A stretch of 64,000 nucleotides of DNA from Aquicoccus porphyridii. Lineage in GTDB: Bacteria; Pseudomonadota; Alphaproteobacteria; Rhodobacterales; Rhodobacteraceae. Positions 16,739 to 25,183 of this stretch are shown here, piece after piece. The first letter of the stretch is position 1; every line of letters begins with the position of its first letter. The position numbers were made by a program, and so were the translations under genes. The stretch is from contig NZ_VINQ01000010.1 in NCBI RefSeq assembly GCF_008369105.1, positions 62,001 through 126,000 of the forward strand, given 5' to 3'. The notes below the pieces were generated by a model. The model worked only from the letters and a program-made list of their open reading frames with translations, did no database searches and was not told the origin of the DNA.

Positions 16739-17479
16739 ATGAAGCCGTTCCTGATCCTGCAATTGCGCCCCGAAACCGAGGCTTCGGACGATGAGTTCAA
16801 GGCCATCCTGCGCAAGAGCGGGCTTGGTGAAGCGGATGCGCATCGCATCCGGCTGGATCAGGAGGCACTGCCGCCGGGGCTCGGTCTCGACGGGTATTCC
16901 GGCGTGATCGTGGGCGGCGGCCCGGGCTGCGTCAGTGACCCGCCCGAAGCGAAATCCCCGGTCGAAGCGCGGATCGAATACGCCGTCATGTCGCTCATGC
17001 CCGAGATCACGGCGCGCGATTTCCCCTATCTCGGATGCTGCTATGGCATTGGAATCCTTGGCGCGCACCTGGGTGGAGAGGTCAGCAAGGCGCGGTTTGG
17101 CGAAGATGTCGGCATCTCGGATTGCAGCCTGACACCCGAGGGTCGCGCCGATCCGGTCTGCGCCGGAATGCCCGCGCATTTTCAGGCATTCGTCGGCCAC
17201 AAGGAAGCCGTGCAGGATCTGCCGCCCGGATGCACCCACCTGGTGAGTTCGCCCAATTGCCCGTTCCAGATGATCCGACACGGCGAAAACGTCTATGCCA
17301 CCCAGTTCCACCCCGAGGCCGACAGTTCCGGGTTCGAGGTGCGGATCAAGATCTATCGGCATCGCGGCTACTTTCCGCCCGAAGAGGCCGACAATCTGAT
17401 CGCCATGTGCCGCACTGTCGATGTCCACGCGCCCGAGCGTGTCCTGCGCAATTTCGTCGCCCGGTATAGCCGTGCCTGA
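16739..17479 (+). CDS. Class I glutamine amidotransferase (GMP-synthase-like)
   Basis: A 246-residue stand-alone GATase1 protein. The nucleophile elbow is LGCCYGIGILG (second cysteine of GCCYG), and the catalytic His and Glu are in TQFHPEAD. GVIVGGGPGCVSD and AFVGHKEAVQDLPPGCTHL are also typical. It resembles the GMP-synthase amidotransferase-like group rather than PuuD. A good AAGGAG ribosome site fixes the ATG at 16739. It lies 97 bases before a polyamine-type aminotransferase and may belong to the same locus, but its substrate is unknown. Confidence 0.85.
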   Translation: MKPFLILQLRPETEASDDEFKAILRKSGLGEADAHRIRLDQEALPPGLGLDGYSGVIVGGGPGCVSDPPEAKSPVEARIEYAVMSLMPEITARDFPYLGCCYGIGILGAHLGGEVSKARFGEDVGISDCSLTPEGRADPVCAGMPAHFQAFVGHKEAVQDLPPGCTHLVSSPNCPFQMIRHGENVYATQFHPEADSSGFEVRIKIYRHRGYFPPEEADNLIAMCRTVDVHAPERVLRNFVARYSRA

Positions 17480-17535
17480 AACCGACATGACACGGCCGCG
17501 CGCGGGCTTGGACTACGTTCCGGCACATGCTAGGT

Positions 17536-17545
17536 TTTGATCAAA
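17536..17545. promoter_or_regulatory. TTTGATCAAA palindrome upstream of aminotransferase
   Basis: A perfect ten-base palindrome 31 bases before the aminotransferase start. The same TTTGATCA core occurs between potF and the GntR regulator (24282) and before the second aminotransferase (25108). It is a candidate operator for that regulator, by inference. Confidence 0.5.
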
Positions 17546-17576
17546 TTCAACGCCTAAACCGCAGGGAGCGATTCCA

Positions 17577-18929
17577 ATGAAGGACGACAATTTTCTCAAG
17601 GAAAACAATGCCCGCCACCTCTGGCATCCGATGGGTCATCCTGCGGACAGCCTCGAGAATCCGCCCACGATCATCAAGGGCGCCGACGGATCGCATATCA
17701 CCGATATCGACGGGCGTCGCGTCGTCGACGCGGTGGGGGGCCTGTGGTGTGTGAACCTTGGCTATTCCAACGACGTGGTGAAAGAGGCGATCGCCAAGCA
17801 ACTCTATGACCTGCCCTATTATTCGGCCTTCGCAGGGTCGACCAACCCGACCGCGATCGAAGCCTCCTATGCCGTGCGTGACTTCTTTGCCGAGGACGGC
17901 ATGGCGCGGTGCTTCTTCACCTCGGGCGGCTCGGATTCGGTGGAAACCACGCTGCGCCTTGCCCGCCAGTATCACCGTCTGCGTGGAGAGCCGACGCGCA
18001 CCAAGTTCCTGAGCCTGAAAAAGGGCTATCACGGCACCCATTTCGGCGGTGCCTCGGTCAATGGCAACAACCGGTTCCGCATCAACTATGAACCTCTCCT
18101 GCCCGGCTGCTATCACCTGCCGTCGCCCTATACCTATCGCAACCCGTTCAACGAAACCGACCCCGCAAAGCTGGCCCAGTTCATCGCGCAGGCGATGGAA
18201 GACGAGATCGCCTTTCAGGGCGCGAACACCATCGCCGCCTTCATCATGGAGCCGATTCAGGGCGCAGGCGGCGTGATCGTGCCCGGCGAAACCTTCATGC
18301 CGCTGATGCGCGACATCTGTGACCGTCACGGCATCCTGATGATCTCGGACGAGGTGATCACCGGTTTCGGTCGCACCGGAGACTGGACCGGCGCGCGCCA
18401 TTGGGGCGTGAAACCCGACATGATGTCGACGGCGAAGGGCATTACCTCGGGCTATTTCCCCGTGGGCGCCGCCCTGATGAGCGAGAAGGTCGCGGATGTC
18501 TTTGAGAGCGACACCACCGGCGAAGGCGCGATCTATCACGGCTATACCTATTCCGCGCACCCGGTGGGGGCCGCGGCGGTGACGGCCTGCATTTCCGAGA
18601 CCCTGCGACTCGACACCAAGACCAACGCCGCCGCGCGGGGCAAACAGCTCTACGAGGGGGTGCTCAAACTGGCCGAGAAGCACGACATCATCGGCGATGT
18701 GCGCGGCGGTCACGGCCTGATGACCGGGATCGAGATCGTGAGCGACAAGGCGGCCAAGACCCCGATGGACATGGCCACCATGAAGGGCATCCACAAGACC
18801 ACCTACGAGGCCGGGGCAATGGTGCGGCTGGGTGCGCATAACGTCCTGATGTCGCCGCCCCTGACCATCACCGAAGGCGAGGTGCAGACGATTCTCGACG
18901 CGCTGGATGCAGGGTTCTCGACCGTCTAG
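17577..18929 (+). CDS. Class III (omega) aminotransferase, putative putrescine/polyamine-pyruvate type
   Basis: A 450-residue PLP enzyme of fold type I. Typical features are the NARHLWHPMGH start, VDAVGGLWCVNLGY, FFTSGGSDSVETTLRLAR, GYHGTH, EPIQGAGGVIVP, the aspartate motif LMISDEVITGFGRTG, and the PLP lysine in STAKGITSGYFPVGA. Location beside a PuuB-like oxidase and potFGHI suggests transamination of putrescine or a related amine (SpuC-like), but beta-alanine or taurine are alternatives. The ribosome site is GGGAG. Its stop and the convergent oxidase stop share the CTAG at 18926-18929. Confidence 0.85.
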   Translation: MKDDNFLKENNARHLWHPMGHPADSLENPPTIIKGADGSHITDIDGRRVVDAVGGLWCVNLGYSNDVVKEAIAKQLYDLPYYSAFAGSTNPTAIEASYAVRDFFAEDGMARCFFTSGGSDSVETTLRLARQYHRLRGEPTRTKFLSLKKGYHGTHFGGASVNGNNRFRINYEPLLPGCYHLPSPYTYRNPFNETDPAKLAQFIAQAMEDEIAFQGANTIAAFIMEPIQGAGGVIVPGETFMPLMRDICDRHGILMISDEVITGFGRTGDWTGARHWGVKPDMMSTAKGITSGYFPVGAALMSEKVADVFESDTTGEGAIYHGYTYSAHPVGAAAVTACISETLRLDTKTNAAARGKQLYEGVLKLAEKHDIIGDVRGGHGLMTGIEIVSDKAAKTPMDMATMKGIHKTTYEAGAMVRLGAHNVLMSPPLTITEGEVQTILDALDAGFSTV

Positions 18930-20263
18930 GCAAACCGGTCGCGCAACCGGAAACCGGCATAGGCCGCGAACATGAGCGCCCGCCTGAACCGCCCGAGGCC
19001 AAACCGCCCGGGCGGTCTTTGCATGACCGCCGGGATCGGGGCGTCATCCGTCCGTTCCAGAACCAGATCGGCAAGCCGCGCGCCGGTGTAGCTGCCCATG
19101 GCGACACCGTTGCCGTGATAGGCAAAACCGGCATAAACCCCCGGCATCTCCGGCACTTCGCCACAATATGGTGCAAGCGAGGGGGAAAGACAGACCATCC
19201 CGCTCCAGTAATGCGGTGTCTCGACATGCTTCCATGCCGGGAACATCGTCTCGAAATCACGCCGGATCAGCCGCCGGATCGCATCGTCCGATGCTGCCGA
19301 GGCGCGCAGCCCCCCACGCATTCCGAACAGGAACCGATTGTCCGGCATCAGGCGGAAGTAATGCAGCAACCTGCGCGTATCAAAGGCCATCTGGTGCGAG
19401 GTCCAGCCCTGTGCGGCCAGTTCCGCATCGCTCATCGGGCGGGTCACGATCACGCTCGATTGCGCGGGCATATAGCGCGCCGCCATCCATTCGGGCAGGT
19501 CTTCGCTCGAATAGCCATTGGTGGCGAGGATCACCTTGTCACAGGTAATGGCCCCCTGATCCGTCTCGATGCGCCAACCGTCGGCCTGTCTGGTGATCCG
19601 GAAAACCGGGCTGTCGCCATGAACCACCGCCCCGGCCGTTTCTGCGGCCTGCAATAGCCCGGCGAGGTATTTGCGCGGATGCAGGGCGAAGCCGATGGGC
19701 AGTGATAGCCCGCCATGAAACCCGCCATTCAATCCATGCGCCGCAAGATTTGTCGCGGGGATGATCTCGGGTGTGACGCCGTAATTCTCTTCGATTTGCA
19801 CGACATCGTTCTCGAACCGGGCCAGTGACGGGCGATGTGCAAGAAGTGTCTCACCATTCGAGTGGCGGTCGGCCTCGATCCCATGCTTGCGCAACAGCGT
19901 ATCGACATGGTGGATCGCCGCGCGTTCCGCCCCGCGCCATTCCAGCCGCGCGGGTTTGCCAAACGTCCGGTCGAGCTTTGCATCGGAAAGCTTGCTGCCG
20001 CCAAGGCAACAGAACCCGCCATTGCGGCCCGACGCCCCCCACCCCGGATAGTGCAGGTCGAGCACCCGCACCTGCACCCCGACCTCGGCCAGTGACAGGG
20101 CGGCGCCAAGCCCGGTGAACCCGGCCCCGATGATGACAACATCGGCCCTGAGATCGCCCTTGAGTGCCGGGCGCCTCAGCATGGTTTCCGGCACGGCTTC
20201 GGCCCAGTAGCAGTCGTCGATCCGGGTATCGGAATAGGCAAAGGGCGGAAAGATGCGTTTCAT
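18926..20263 (-). CDS. FAD-dependent oxidoreductase, PuuB-like (DAO family)
   Basis: A 445-residue flavoprotein with a dinucleotide-binding motif VVIIGAGFTGLGAALSLAE near residue 42. It also has the DAO-family GRNGGFCCLGGS segment and a C-terminal GVYAGFAYHGNGVAMGSYTG that closes the FAD site. This layout, including an N-terminal SYWAEAV-like entry (here CYWAEAVPET), is typical of gamma-glutamylputrescine oxidases and related amine oxidases. It is the last gene of the minus-strand potFGHI operon, only two bases after potI. No gamma-glutamylputrescine synthetase is seen in the window, so the substrate could be a free amine. Confidence 0.85.
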   Translation of the reverse strand: MKRIFPPFAYSDTRIDDCYWAEAVPETMLRRPALKGDLRADVVIIGAGFTGLGAALSLAEVGVQVRVLDLHYPGWGASGRNGGFCCLGGSKLSDAKLDRTFGKPARLEWRGAERAAIHHVDTLLRKHGIEADRHSNGETLLAHRPSLARFENDVVQIEENYGVTPEIIPATNLAAHGLNGGFHGGLSLPIGFALHPRKYLAGLLQAAETAGAVVHGDSPVFRITRQADGWRIETDQGAITCDKVILATNGYSSEDLPEWMAARYMPAQSSVIVTRPMSDAELAAQGWTSHQMAFDTRRLLHYFRLMPDNRFLFGMRGGLRASAASDDAIRRLIRRDFETMFPAWKHVETPHYWSGMVCLSPSLAPYCGEVPEMPGVYAGFAYHGNGVAMGSYTGARLADLVLERTDDAPIPAVMQRPPGRFGLGRFRRALMFAAYAGFRLRDRFA

Positions 20264-20265
20264 GT

Positions 20266-21081
20266 TCAGTTTCGCACGGCGGCCCGCTCTTCGGCCTGCA
20301 TCCTGAGACTCGCCCGTTTTGACACCAGCGATGCCGTGATGACCCCGATCGTGACAATCACGATCAGAATCGTCGAAAGCGCGTTGATTTCGGGGCTGAC
20401 CCCGAGTCGGATGGACGAGAATATCTTGATCGGCAGGGTCGTGGCCGAAGGCCCGGCGGTAAAGGATGCGATCACCAGATCGTCAAGCGACAGCGTGAAG
20501 GCCAGAAGCCAGCCGGAAATCACCGCCGGGGCGATGATCGGCAGCGTGACAAGGCGAAACGCCTCGAATGGCGAGCACCCCAGATCGAGCGCCGCCTCTT
20601 CCAGCGAGCGATCGAAGTTGACCAACCTTGAGGATACGACGACCGAGACGAAGCACATCGAAAAGGTCGTGTGCGCCAGAACGATCGTGAGGATGCCCCG
20701 GTCAAGCCCGATTCCGATGAACAGCAGCAATAGGGAAAGACCGGTAATCACCTCGGGCATGACCAGTGGTGCATAGATCATCCCCGAAAACAGCGTCCGC
20801 CCCCAGAACCGGCCGCCCCGGATCAGGATATAGGCGGCCATCGTTCCCAGCACCGTGGCGATGGTTGACGACGCCACCGCCACCTTGATCGTGACCCAGG
20901 CCGCGCTCAGAAACGCCTCGTTCTGCAAAAGCTCGCCATACCACCTGGTGCTGAACCCGGCCCAGACCGTGACGAGCTTGGACGCGTTGAAGCTGTAGAT
21001 GATCAGGATGATCATCGGGATGTAAAGGAACGCAAAGCCCAAGGTCAGCGATGTCGCGTTGAACCAGGTGAACCGCCTCAT
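20266..21081 (-). CDS. potI: Polyamine ABC transporter permease (PotI/PotC type)
   Basis: A 271-residue inner-membrane permease with about six helices starting MRRFTWFNATSLTLGFAFLY. The coupling loop that contacts the ATPase is EEAALDLGCSPFEAFRLVTLP, a clear EAA motif. The family stretch SLDDLVIASFTAGP is also present. It pairs with the PotH-like gene, whose stop overlaps its start by four bases. Together with potF and potG it makes a complete putrescine/spermidine-type importer. Confidence 0.92.
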   Translation of the reverse strand: MRRFTWFNATSLTLGFAFLYIPMIILIIYSFNASKLVTVWAGFSTRWYGELLQNEAFLSAAWVTIKVAVASSTIATVLGTMAAYILIRGGRFWGRTLFSGMIYAPLVMPEVITGLSLLLLFIGIGLDRGILTIVLAHTTFSMCFVSVVVSSRLVNFDRSLEEAALDLGCSPFEAFRLVTLPIIAPAVISGWLLAFTLSLDDLVIASFTAGPSATTLPIKIFSSIRLGVSPEINALSTILIVIVTIGVITASLVSKRASLRMQAEERAAVRN

Positions 21082-21968
21082 CCCTCTGCCTCCCGTTGCT
21101 TTTGCTCATTGCGCTGGAACAGGATGATCGGGATGATCAGGATCAACAGCAGGATGACCGCCACAGCCGATGCAACCGGCCAGTCGCGATTGTTGAAGAA
21201 CTCCTCCCACAGCACCTTGCCGATCATCAGCGTCTGAGATCCGCCAAGAAGCGACGGGATGACGAATTCGCCCAAGGCAGGGATGAAGACGAGAAAGCAC
21301 CCGGCGATGATTCCGCTTTTGGAAAGTGGCACGGTCACGAGCCAGAAGGCCGACGCGCGCGAACAGCCCAGATCCTCGGCCGCTTCGAGTAGCGACTCGT
21401 CAAGCTTTTCAAGCGCGGCATAGATCGGCAGAACCATGAACGGCAGATAGGTATAGACAATCCCGATATAGACCGCCGTGTCGGTATTGAGGATTGTCAG
21501 CGGTTCGTTGGTCACACCGGTCCAGAGCAGGAACTGGTTGAGCAGACCCTCACGACTCAGGATGCCCATCCACGCATAAACGCGGATCAGAAAGCTGGTC
21601 CAGAATGGCAGGATGACCAACAACATCAGCGTTGGGCGCCATTCGTCGCGTGCCTGCGCCATGCCATAGGCAATGGGATAGCCGACCATCAGCGTCATGA
21701 TGGTTGACAACAAGGCGATCTGCAGGCTCGAAAGATAGGCTTTCCAGTAGAGCTCGTCCGTGGTCAGAAACCAGAAATTTTCAAAATCCAGCCCTGTGAA
21801 AAACGCTTTCACCCCGGCCCATCCGGCACCGAGGTCGAGCGTCGGCGTATAGGGGGGGATCGCAAGTGCCGTGTCCGAAAGCGAGATTTTCAGAACGATC
21901 AGAAACGGGATCAGGAACAGCGCCAGCAGCCAGAGATAGGGAACCGCGATGAGAACCAGCCGCCGCAT
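21078..21968 (-). CDS. potH: Polyamine ABC transporter permease (PotH/PotB type)
   Basis: A 296-residue permease with six predicted membrane helices, from MRRLVLIAVPYLWLLALFL onward. The EAA loop is LLEAAEDLGCSRASAFWLVT; PALGEFVIPSLLGG is the usual family segment before the last helix. ATG 21968 follows the potG stop by one base. The open frame extends to 22022, but the extra 18 residues overlap potG and look non-native. It is the third gene of the operon. Confidence 0.92.
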   Translation of the reverse strand: MRRLVLIAVPYLWLLALFLIPFLIVLKISLSDTALAIPPYTPTLDLGAGWAGVKAFFTGLDFENFWFLTTDELYWKAYLSSLQIALLSTIMTLMVGYPIAYGMAQARDEWRPTLMLLVILPFWTSFLIRVYAWMGILSREGLLNQFLLWTGVTNEPLTILNTDTAVYIGIVYTYLPFMVLPIYAALEKLDESLLEAAEDLGCSRASAFWLVTVPLSKSGIIAGCFLVFIPALGEFVIPSLLGGSQTLMIGKVLWEEFFNNRDWPVASAVAVILLLILIIPIILFQRNEQKQREAEG

Positions 21969-21969
21969 C

Positions 21970-23094
21970 TCAGGACTCCAGAACAACGGCGGCGGTTTCG
22001 GTCCAACTGAGCCAGACCTCATCCTCCCAGGTCAGGTCCCGGCGTGCGATGCGGCGGGTGTTGGCCGTCTGCGCCTTGATGATCTGGCCCGAGGCAAGTT
22101 TCACGTGATAGGTCGAAAGATTGCCCAGATAGGCAATGTCGAGGATCGCCCCTTTGACGAGATTTGTCTTGCCCTCGGGTTTCTCGGCCGAAATCGAGAC
22201 CTTCTCGGGGCGAATGGCGAGATAGCATTTCCCGGCAGAACCGAGATCCCTTGATGTTTTCGCATGCAGCACCGGCTGGCCTTCGGCAAATGTGACGTCA
22301 TAGCCGTCACCGGATTTCGTGCCGTGACCCTCGATGATGTTCACGTCGCCGATGAAGTCGGCAACATAGACGGAAGTCGGCGTTTCATAGATCCGCGCGG
22401 GGGTATCGACCTGAATCAGGCGGCCTTCGTCCATCACCGCGACGCGGCTTGCCACGGTCATCGCCTCTTCCTGGTCGTGGGTCACGATCACGAAGGTCGT
22501 GCCGGTCTTTTCCTGGATGTCCATCAACTCGAACTGCGTGTCCTGCCGCAGTTTCTTGTCGAGTGCCCCGAGGGGTTCATCGAGCAAGAGCAGCTTGGGC
22601 GCCTTGGCCAACGACCGGGCAAGCGCAACGCGCTGGCGCTGACCACCGGAAATCTGGTGCGGTTTGCGGTGGGCGAACTTTTCCAGCCGGGTCAGCTTGA
22701 GCATCTCGGACACGCGGTCCCCGATCGCGTTCTTGGGCAGTCGGTCGCGCTTCAGGCCAAAGGCAATGTTGTCCCAGATCGAAAGGTGCGGAAAAAGCGC
22801 GTAAGACTGGAACATCATGTTCACAGCGCGCTTGTTGGGCGGCACCGGACCGATGTCTTGACCGGACAGGTAGATTGCCCCTTCGCTCACGGCCTCGAAC
22901 CCTGCAAGCATCCGCATCATCGTCGTCTTGCCACAGCCGGACGGGCCCAGGAGGGCAAAGAATTCGCGCTCGAATATATCAAGAGACAGATTGTCGATCG
23001 CGGTGAAAGCCCCAAAGCGCTTGGTCACATTGCGAAACTGGATGAGCGGTTTCTGATCGGGGTCTTCCCAAGGCTCGAACACGGTCTGCGCCAT
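21970..23094 (-). CDS. potG: Polyamine ABC transporter ATP-binding protein
   Basis: A 374-residue ATPase. Walker A is LGPSGCGKTTMMRML, the Q-loop FQSYALFPHL, the signature ISGGQRQRVALARSL, Walker B LLLLDEPLGALD and the switch histidine VTHDQEEAM. A C-terminal TOBE domain follows (about residues 290-370). It powers the PotH/PotI permease pair. It is separated from potF by a strong intrinsic terminator, so it is probably expressed at a lower level than the binding protein. Confidence 0.94.
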   Translation of the reverse strand: MAQTVFEPWEDPDQKPLIQFRNVTKRFGAFTAIDNLSLDIFEREFFALLGPSGCGKTTMMRMLAGFEAVSEGAIYLSGQDIGPVPPNKRAVNMMFQSYALFPHLSIWDNIAFGLKRDRLPKNAIGDRVSEMLKLTRLEKFAHRKPHQISGGQRQRVALARSLAKAPKLLLLDEPLGALDKKLRQDTQFELMDIQEKTGTTFVIVTHDQEEAMTVASRVAVMDEGRLIQVDTPARIYETPTSVYVADFIGDVNIIEGHGTKSGDGYDVTFAEGQPVLHAKTSRDLGSAGKCYLAIRPEKVSISAEKPEGKTNLVKGAILDIAYLGNLSTYHVKLASGQIIKAQTANTRRIARRDLTWEDEVWLSWTETAAVVLES

Positions 23095-23107
23095 CGGCCA
23101 CTCCTTT

Positions 23108-23141
23108 GAAAAAAGGCCCGCACCGGCAATGGTGCGGGCCT
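23108..23141 (-). terminator. Intrinsic terminator/attenuator between potF and potG
   Basis: On the minus strand AGGCCCGCACC and GGTGCGGGCCT form an eleven-base perfect stem with a six-base loop. Read in that direction, a six-base T-run follows directly. The potG ribosome site AAAGGAG begins a few bases later. This is a textbook Rho-independent signal placed inside an operon, expected to keep potF mRNA more abundant than potGHI. Confidence 0.85.
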
Positions 23142-23152
23142 GATCTGGTTGA

Positions 23153-24238
23153 TCAGGTGCCGGACTTGATCTTGGTCCAGAGGCGCGTCACGACCCGTTG
23201 CACCCGTGCGTCATAGGGTGTCGTCGTGAACAGGTTTTCGAGAGTTGCCTCGTCGGGATAGATCGCTGGATCACCAATCACATCCTCCAGGAGATATTCC
23301 TGCGATGCCTTGTTGCCGTTGGCATAGTAGACATAGTTCGACGCGGCCGCCATGTTCTCGGCATCCATGATGAAGTTCAGGAACTTGTGCGCCCCGTCCG
23401 GATTGGGCGCATCCACGGGAATGGCCATCTGGTCAAACCACATCTGGGCCCCTTCAACTGGTGCGTTATAAACGATCTCGACGTCATTGCCGGCCTCGTC
23501 CGCACGATCACGCGCCTGGAGGATATCCCCCGACCAGCCGACCGCCACACAGATGTTTCCGTTGGCCAGCGCGTTGATGTATTCCGAGCTGTGGAATTTC
23601 TGGATGTAGGGCCGCACCGGTGCGAACACGCCCTCGGCCTTGGCAATCACATCCGGGTCATGGCTGTTGGGGTCTTCCCCGATGTACTTCAACGCCGCCG
23701 GGATCATCTCGGCGGGCGCGTCGAGGAAATGCACGCCACATTCGGCCAGCTTTTCCATGTTCGCGGGATCGAAGACAAGTGAGAGCGAGTTGAGCGGAGC
23801 GTCGTCGCCGAGAACCTCCTTGACCTTGCCAACATTCACACCGAGCCCGGTCGTGCCCCACATGTAGTTGATCGAATAGGCGTTATCCGGGTCATATTGC
23901 TCGGTCCGCTTTTCGACCACGTCCCACATGTTTTCGATATTGGGCAGTTTGGACATGTCGAGTTTCTGGAAAGCGCCCGCCGTGATCTGGCGTTGAAGGA
24001 AGGTTCCGGACGGCACCACGACGTCATAACCCGATCCACCAGCAAGCATCTTGGTCTCCAGAACCTCGTTGCTGTCAAAGACGTCATAGATCAGGTTGAT
24101 CCCGGTCTCTTCCTGAAACTTGGTGAGCAGATCCTCGTCAATGTAATCTGACCAGTTGTAGACTCGCACTTCTTCCGCGGTGGCCATACCCGCGAGAAGA
24201 GCCAGCGAAGCGGCGGCGGTGAGCAGATGGTTTTTCAT
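23153..24238 (-). CDS. potF: Polyamine ABC transporter substrate-binding protein
   Basis: A 361-residue periplasmic protein. Signal peptide MKNHLLTAAASLALLAGMATA is followed by the mature start EEVRVYNWSDYIDEDLL, the hallmark of PotD/PotF proteins. Other family segments are YDVVVPSGTFLQRQI, YSINYMWGTTGLGVN, SEYINALANGNICVAVGWSG, and PVDAPNPDGAHKFLNFIMD. It binds putrescine or spermidine and delivers it to PotHI. It is the first gene of the operon, divergent from the GntR regulator, with a TTGATCAA palindrome upstream. Confidence 0.94.
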   Translation of the reverse strand: MKNHLLTAAASLALLAGMATAEEVRVYNWSDYIDEDLLTKFQEETGINLIYDVFDSNEVLETKMLAGGSGYDVVVPSGTFLQRQITAGAFQKLDMSKLPNIENMWDVVEKRTEQYDPDNAYSINYMWGTTGLGVNVGKVKEVLGDDAPLNSLSLVFDPANMEKLAECGVHFLDAPAEMIPAALKYIGEDPNSHDPDVIAKAEGVFAPVRPYIQKFHSSEYINALANGNICVAVGWSGDILQARDRADEAGNDVEIVYNAPVEGAQMWFDQMAIPVDAPNPDGAHKFLNFIMDAENMAAASNYVYYANGNKASQEYLLEDVIGDPAIYPDEATLENLFTTTPYDARVQRVVTRLWTKIKSGT

Positions 24239-24281
24239 TTCAGTCTCCCTTGGTTGAGGTCATATGCCTCTTGCTGCAAGA

Positions 24282-24291
24282 TTTGATCAAC
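24282..24291. promoter_or_regulatory. TTTGATCAA palindrome in the potF / GntR divergent promoter region
   Basis: TTGATCAA at 24283-24290 is an eight-base palindrome, one mismatch from the ten-base site at 17536. It lies 44 bases upstream of potF and about 90 bases upstream of the GntR gene, so one site could control both directions. Binding is inferred. Confidence 0.5.
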
Positions 24292-24379
24292 TTTTTTCCC
24301 ATCATGCAACATGGCAATTTCGTTTTGCTACCTGTAACCTTGTCGAAATCGGCTCCATGACGAAAGTGCCCCCTCACCG

Positions 24380-25108
24380 ATGATGAAAAACTTGGCGGAT
24401 CAATCTGGGAAAAGTTCAGCGACGGAGCGCATGCCGCCGCCACTTCCGGCGCATGAGCTGGTTTACAGGCAGTTGCGCGAGACGATTCTGTTCGGAGAGC
24501 TTGCACCGGGACAGCCGGTCACGATCCAGGGTCTGACCGCTATGCTCAATGCCGGCATGACACCTGTGCGAGAGGCGATCCGCCGGTTGATCGCAGAAGG
24601 GGCATTGGTTTCAAGTGGCAACAGGCGAGTCAGTGTTCCGAACTTAAGTGTCGGAAATATTGATGAAATTATATACGCCCGCCAGGCAATCGAAACCGAG
24701 CTGGTGCTGCGCGCGGCACAGCGTGGATCGGCGGCGGACGTTGAAGATCTCGCCCGGATCGACATGCGCCTTGATCAGGCTATCCTGAACGGAAATCTGC
24801 GCGCCTATCTCGAAGAAAATTATCGTTTTCACAAGACATTATACGCCCTGGCAGACGCCCCGATCCTGTCCTCTTTGGCTGATGGGCTTTGGTTGCGTTA
24901 TGGGCCGTCCCTGCGGGTGGTCTGTGGTCGGCTGGGTACGCAGAATCTGCCGGACCGACACAAAGAGGCGTTGGAGGCACTGAGGGCAAGAGATGCGCTT
25001 GCCGCCGCAGAAGCAATGCGCGGAGACGTGATTCAGGGTATGGAGCAGGTCCGTCAAGCGATCGCCGAATCAGATCCGTTGCCATACGATTCGATTGACA
25101 CCCCGTAA
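24380..25108 (+). CDS. GntR family transcriptional regulator (FadR/FCD subfamily)
   Basis: A 242-residue regulator. An N-terminal winged helix (ELVYRQLRETILFGELAPGQ, then MTPVREAIRRLIAEGAL) is followed by an all-helical FCD ligand domain with metal-ligand-like residues in ENYRFHKTLY and DRHKEALEAL. It is divergent from potF and precedes the second aminotransferase. It is the likely local regulator responding to a polyamine or a breakdown product; this is inference from position and shared palindromes. Confidence 0.88.
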   Translation: MMKNLADQSGKSSATERMPPPLPAHELVYRQLRETILFGELAPGQPVTIQGLTAMLNAGMTPVREAIRRLIAEGALVSSGNRRVSVPNLSVGNIDEIIYARQAIETELVLRAAQRGSAADVEDLARIDMRLDQAILNGNLRAYLEENYRFHKTLYALADAPILSSLADGLWLRYGPSLRVVCGRLGTQNLPDRHKEALEALRARDALAAAEAMRGDVIQGMEQVRQAIAESDPLPYDSIDTP

Positions 25109-25116
25109 TTTGATCA
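25108..25116. promoter_or_regulatory. TTTGATCA site upstream of second aminotransferase
   Basis: TTTGATCAT at 25108-25116 starts at the last base of the GntR stop codon and lies 68 bases before the aminotransferase start. It matches the first eight bases of the palindrome at 17536. Third member of the proposed operator set. Confidence 0.45.
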
Positions 25117-25183
25117 TATTCTGACTGCAGCTCACCGGGCATGGTCCGGTCCATGTTGTATTCTCCATTCACGAGGCCTTCCG

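Noticed and set aside
16739-17479. Amidotransferase as PuuD (gamma-glutamyl-GABA hydrolase)
   Set aside because: The nucleophile region GCCYGIG and overall pattern follow the GMP-synthase-like group, not the peptidase C26 group of PuuD.
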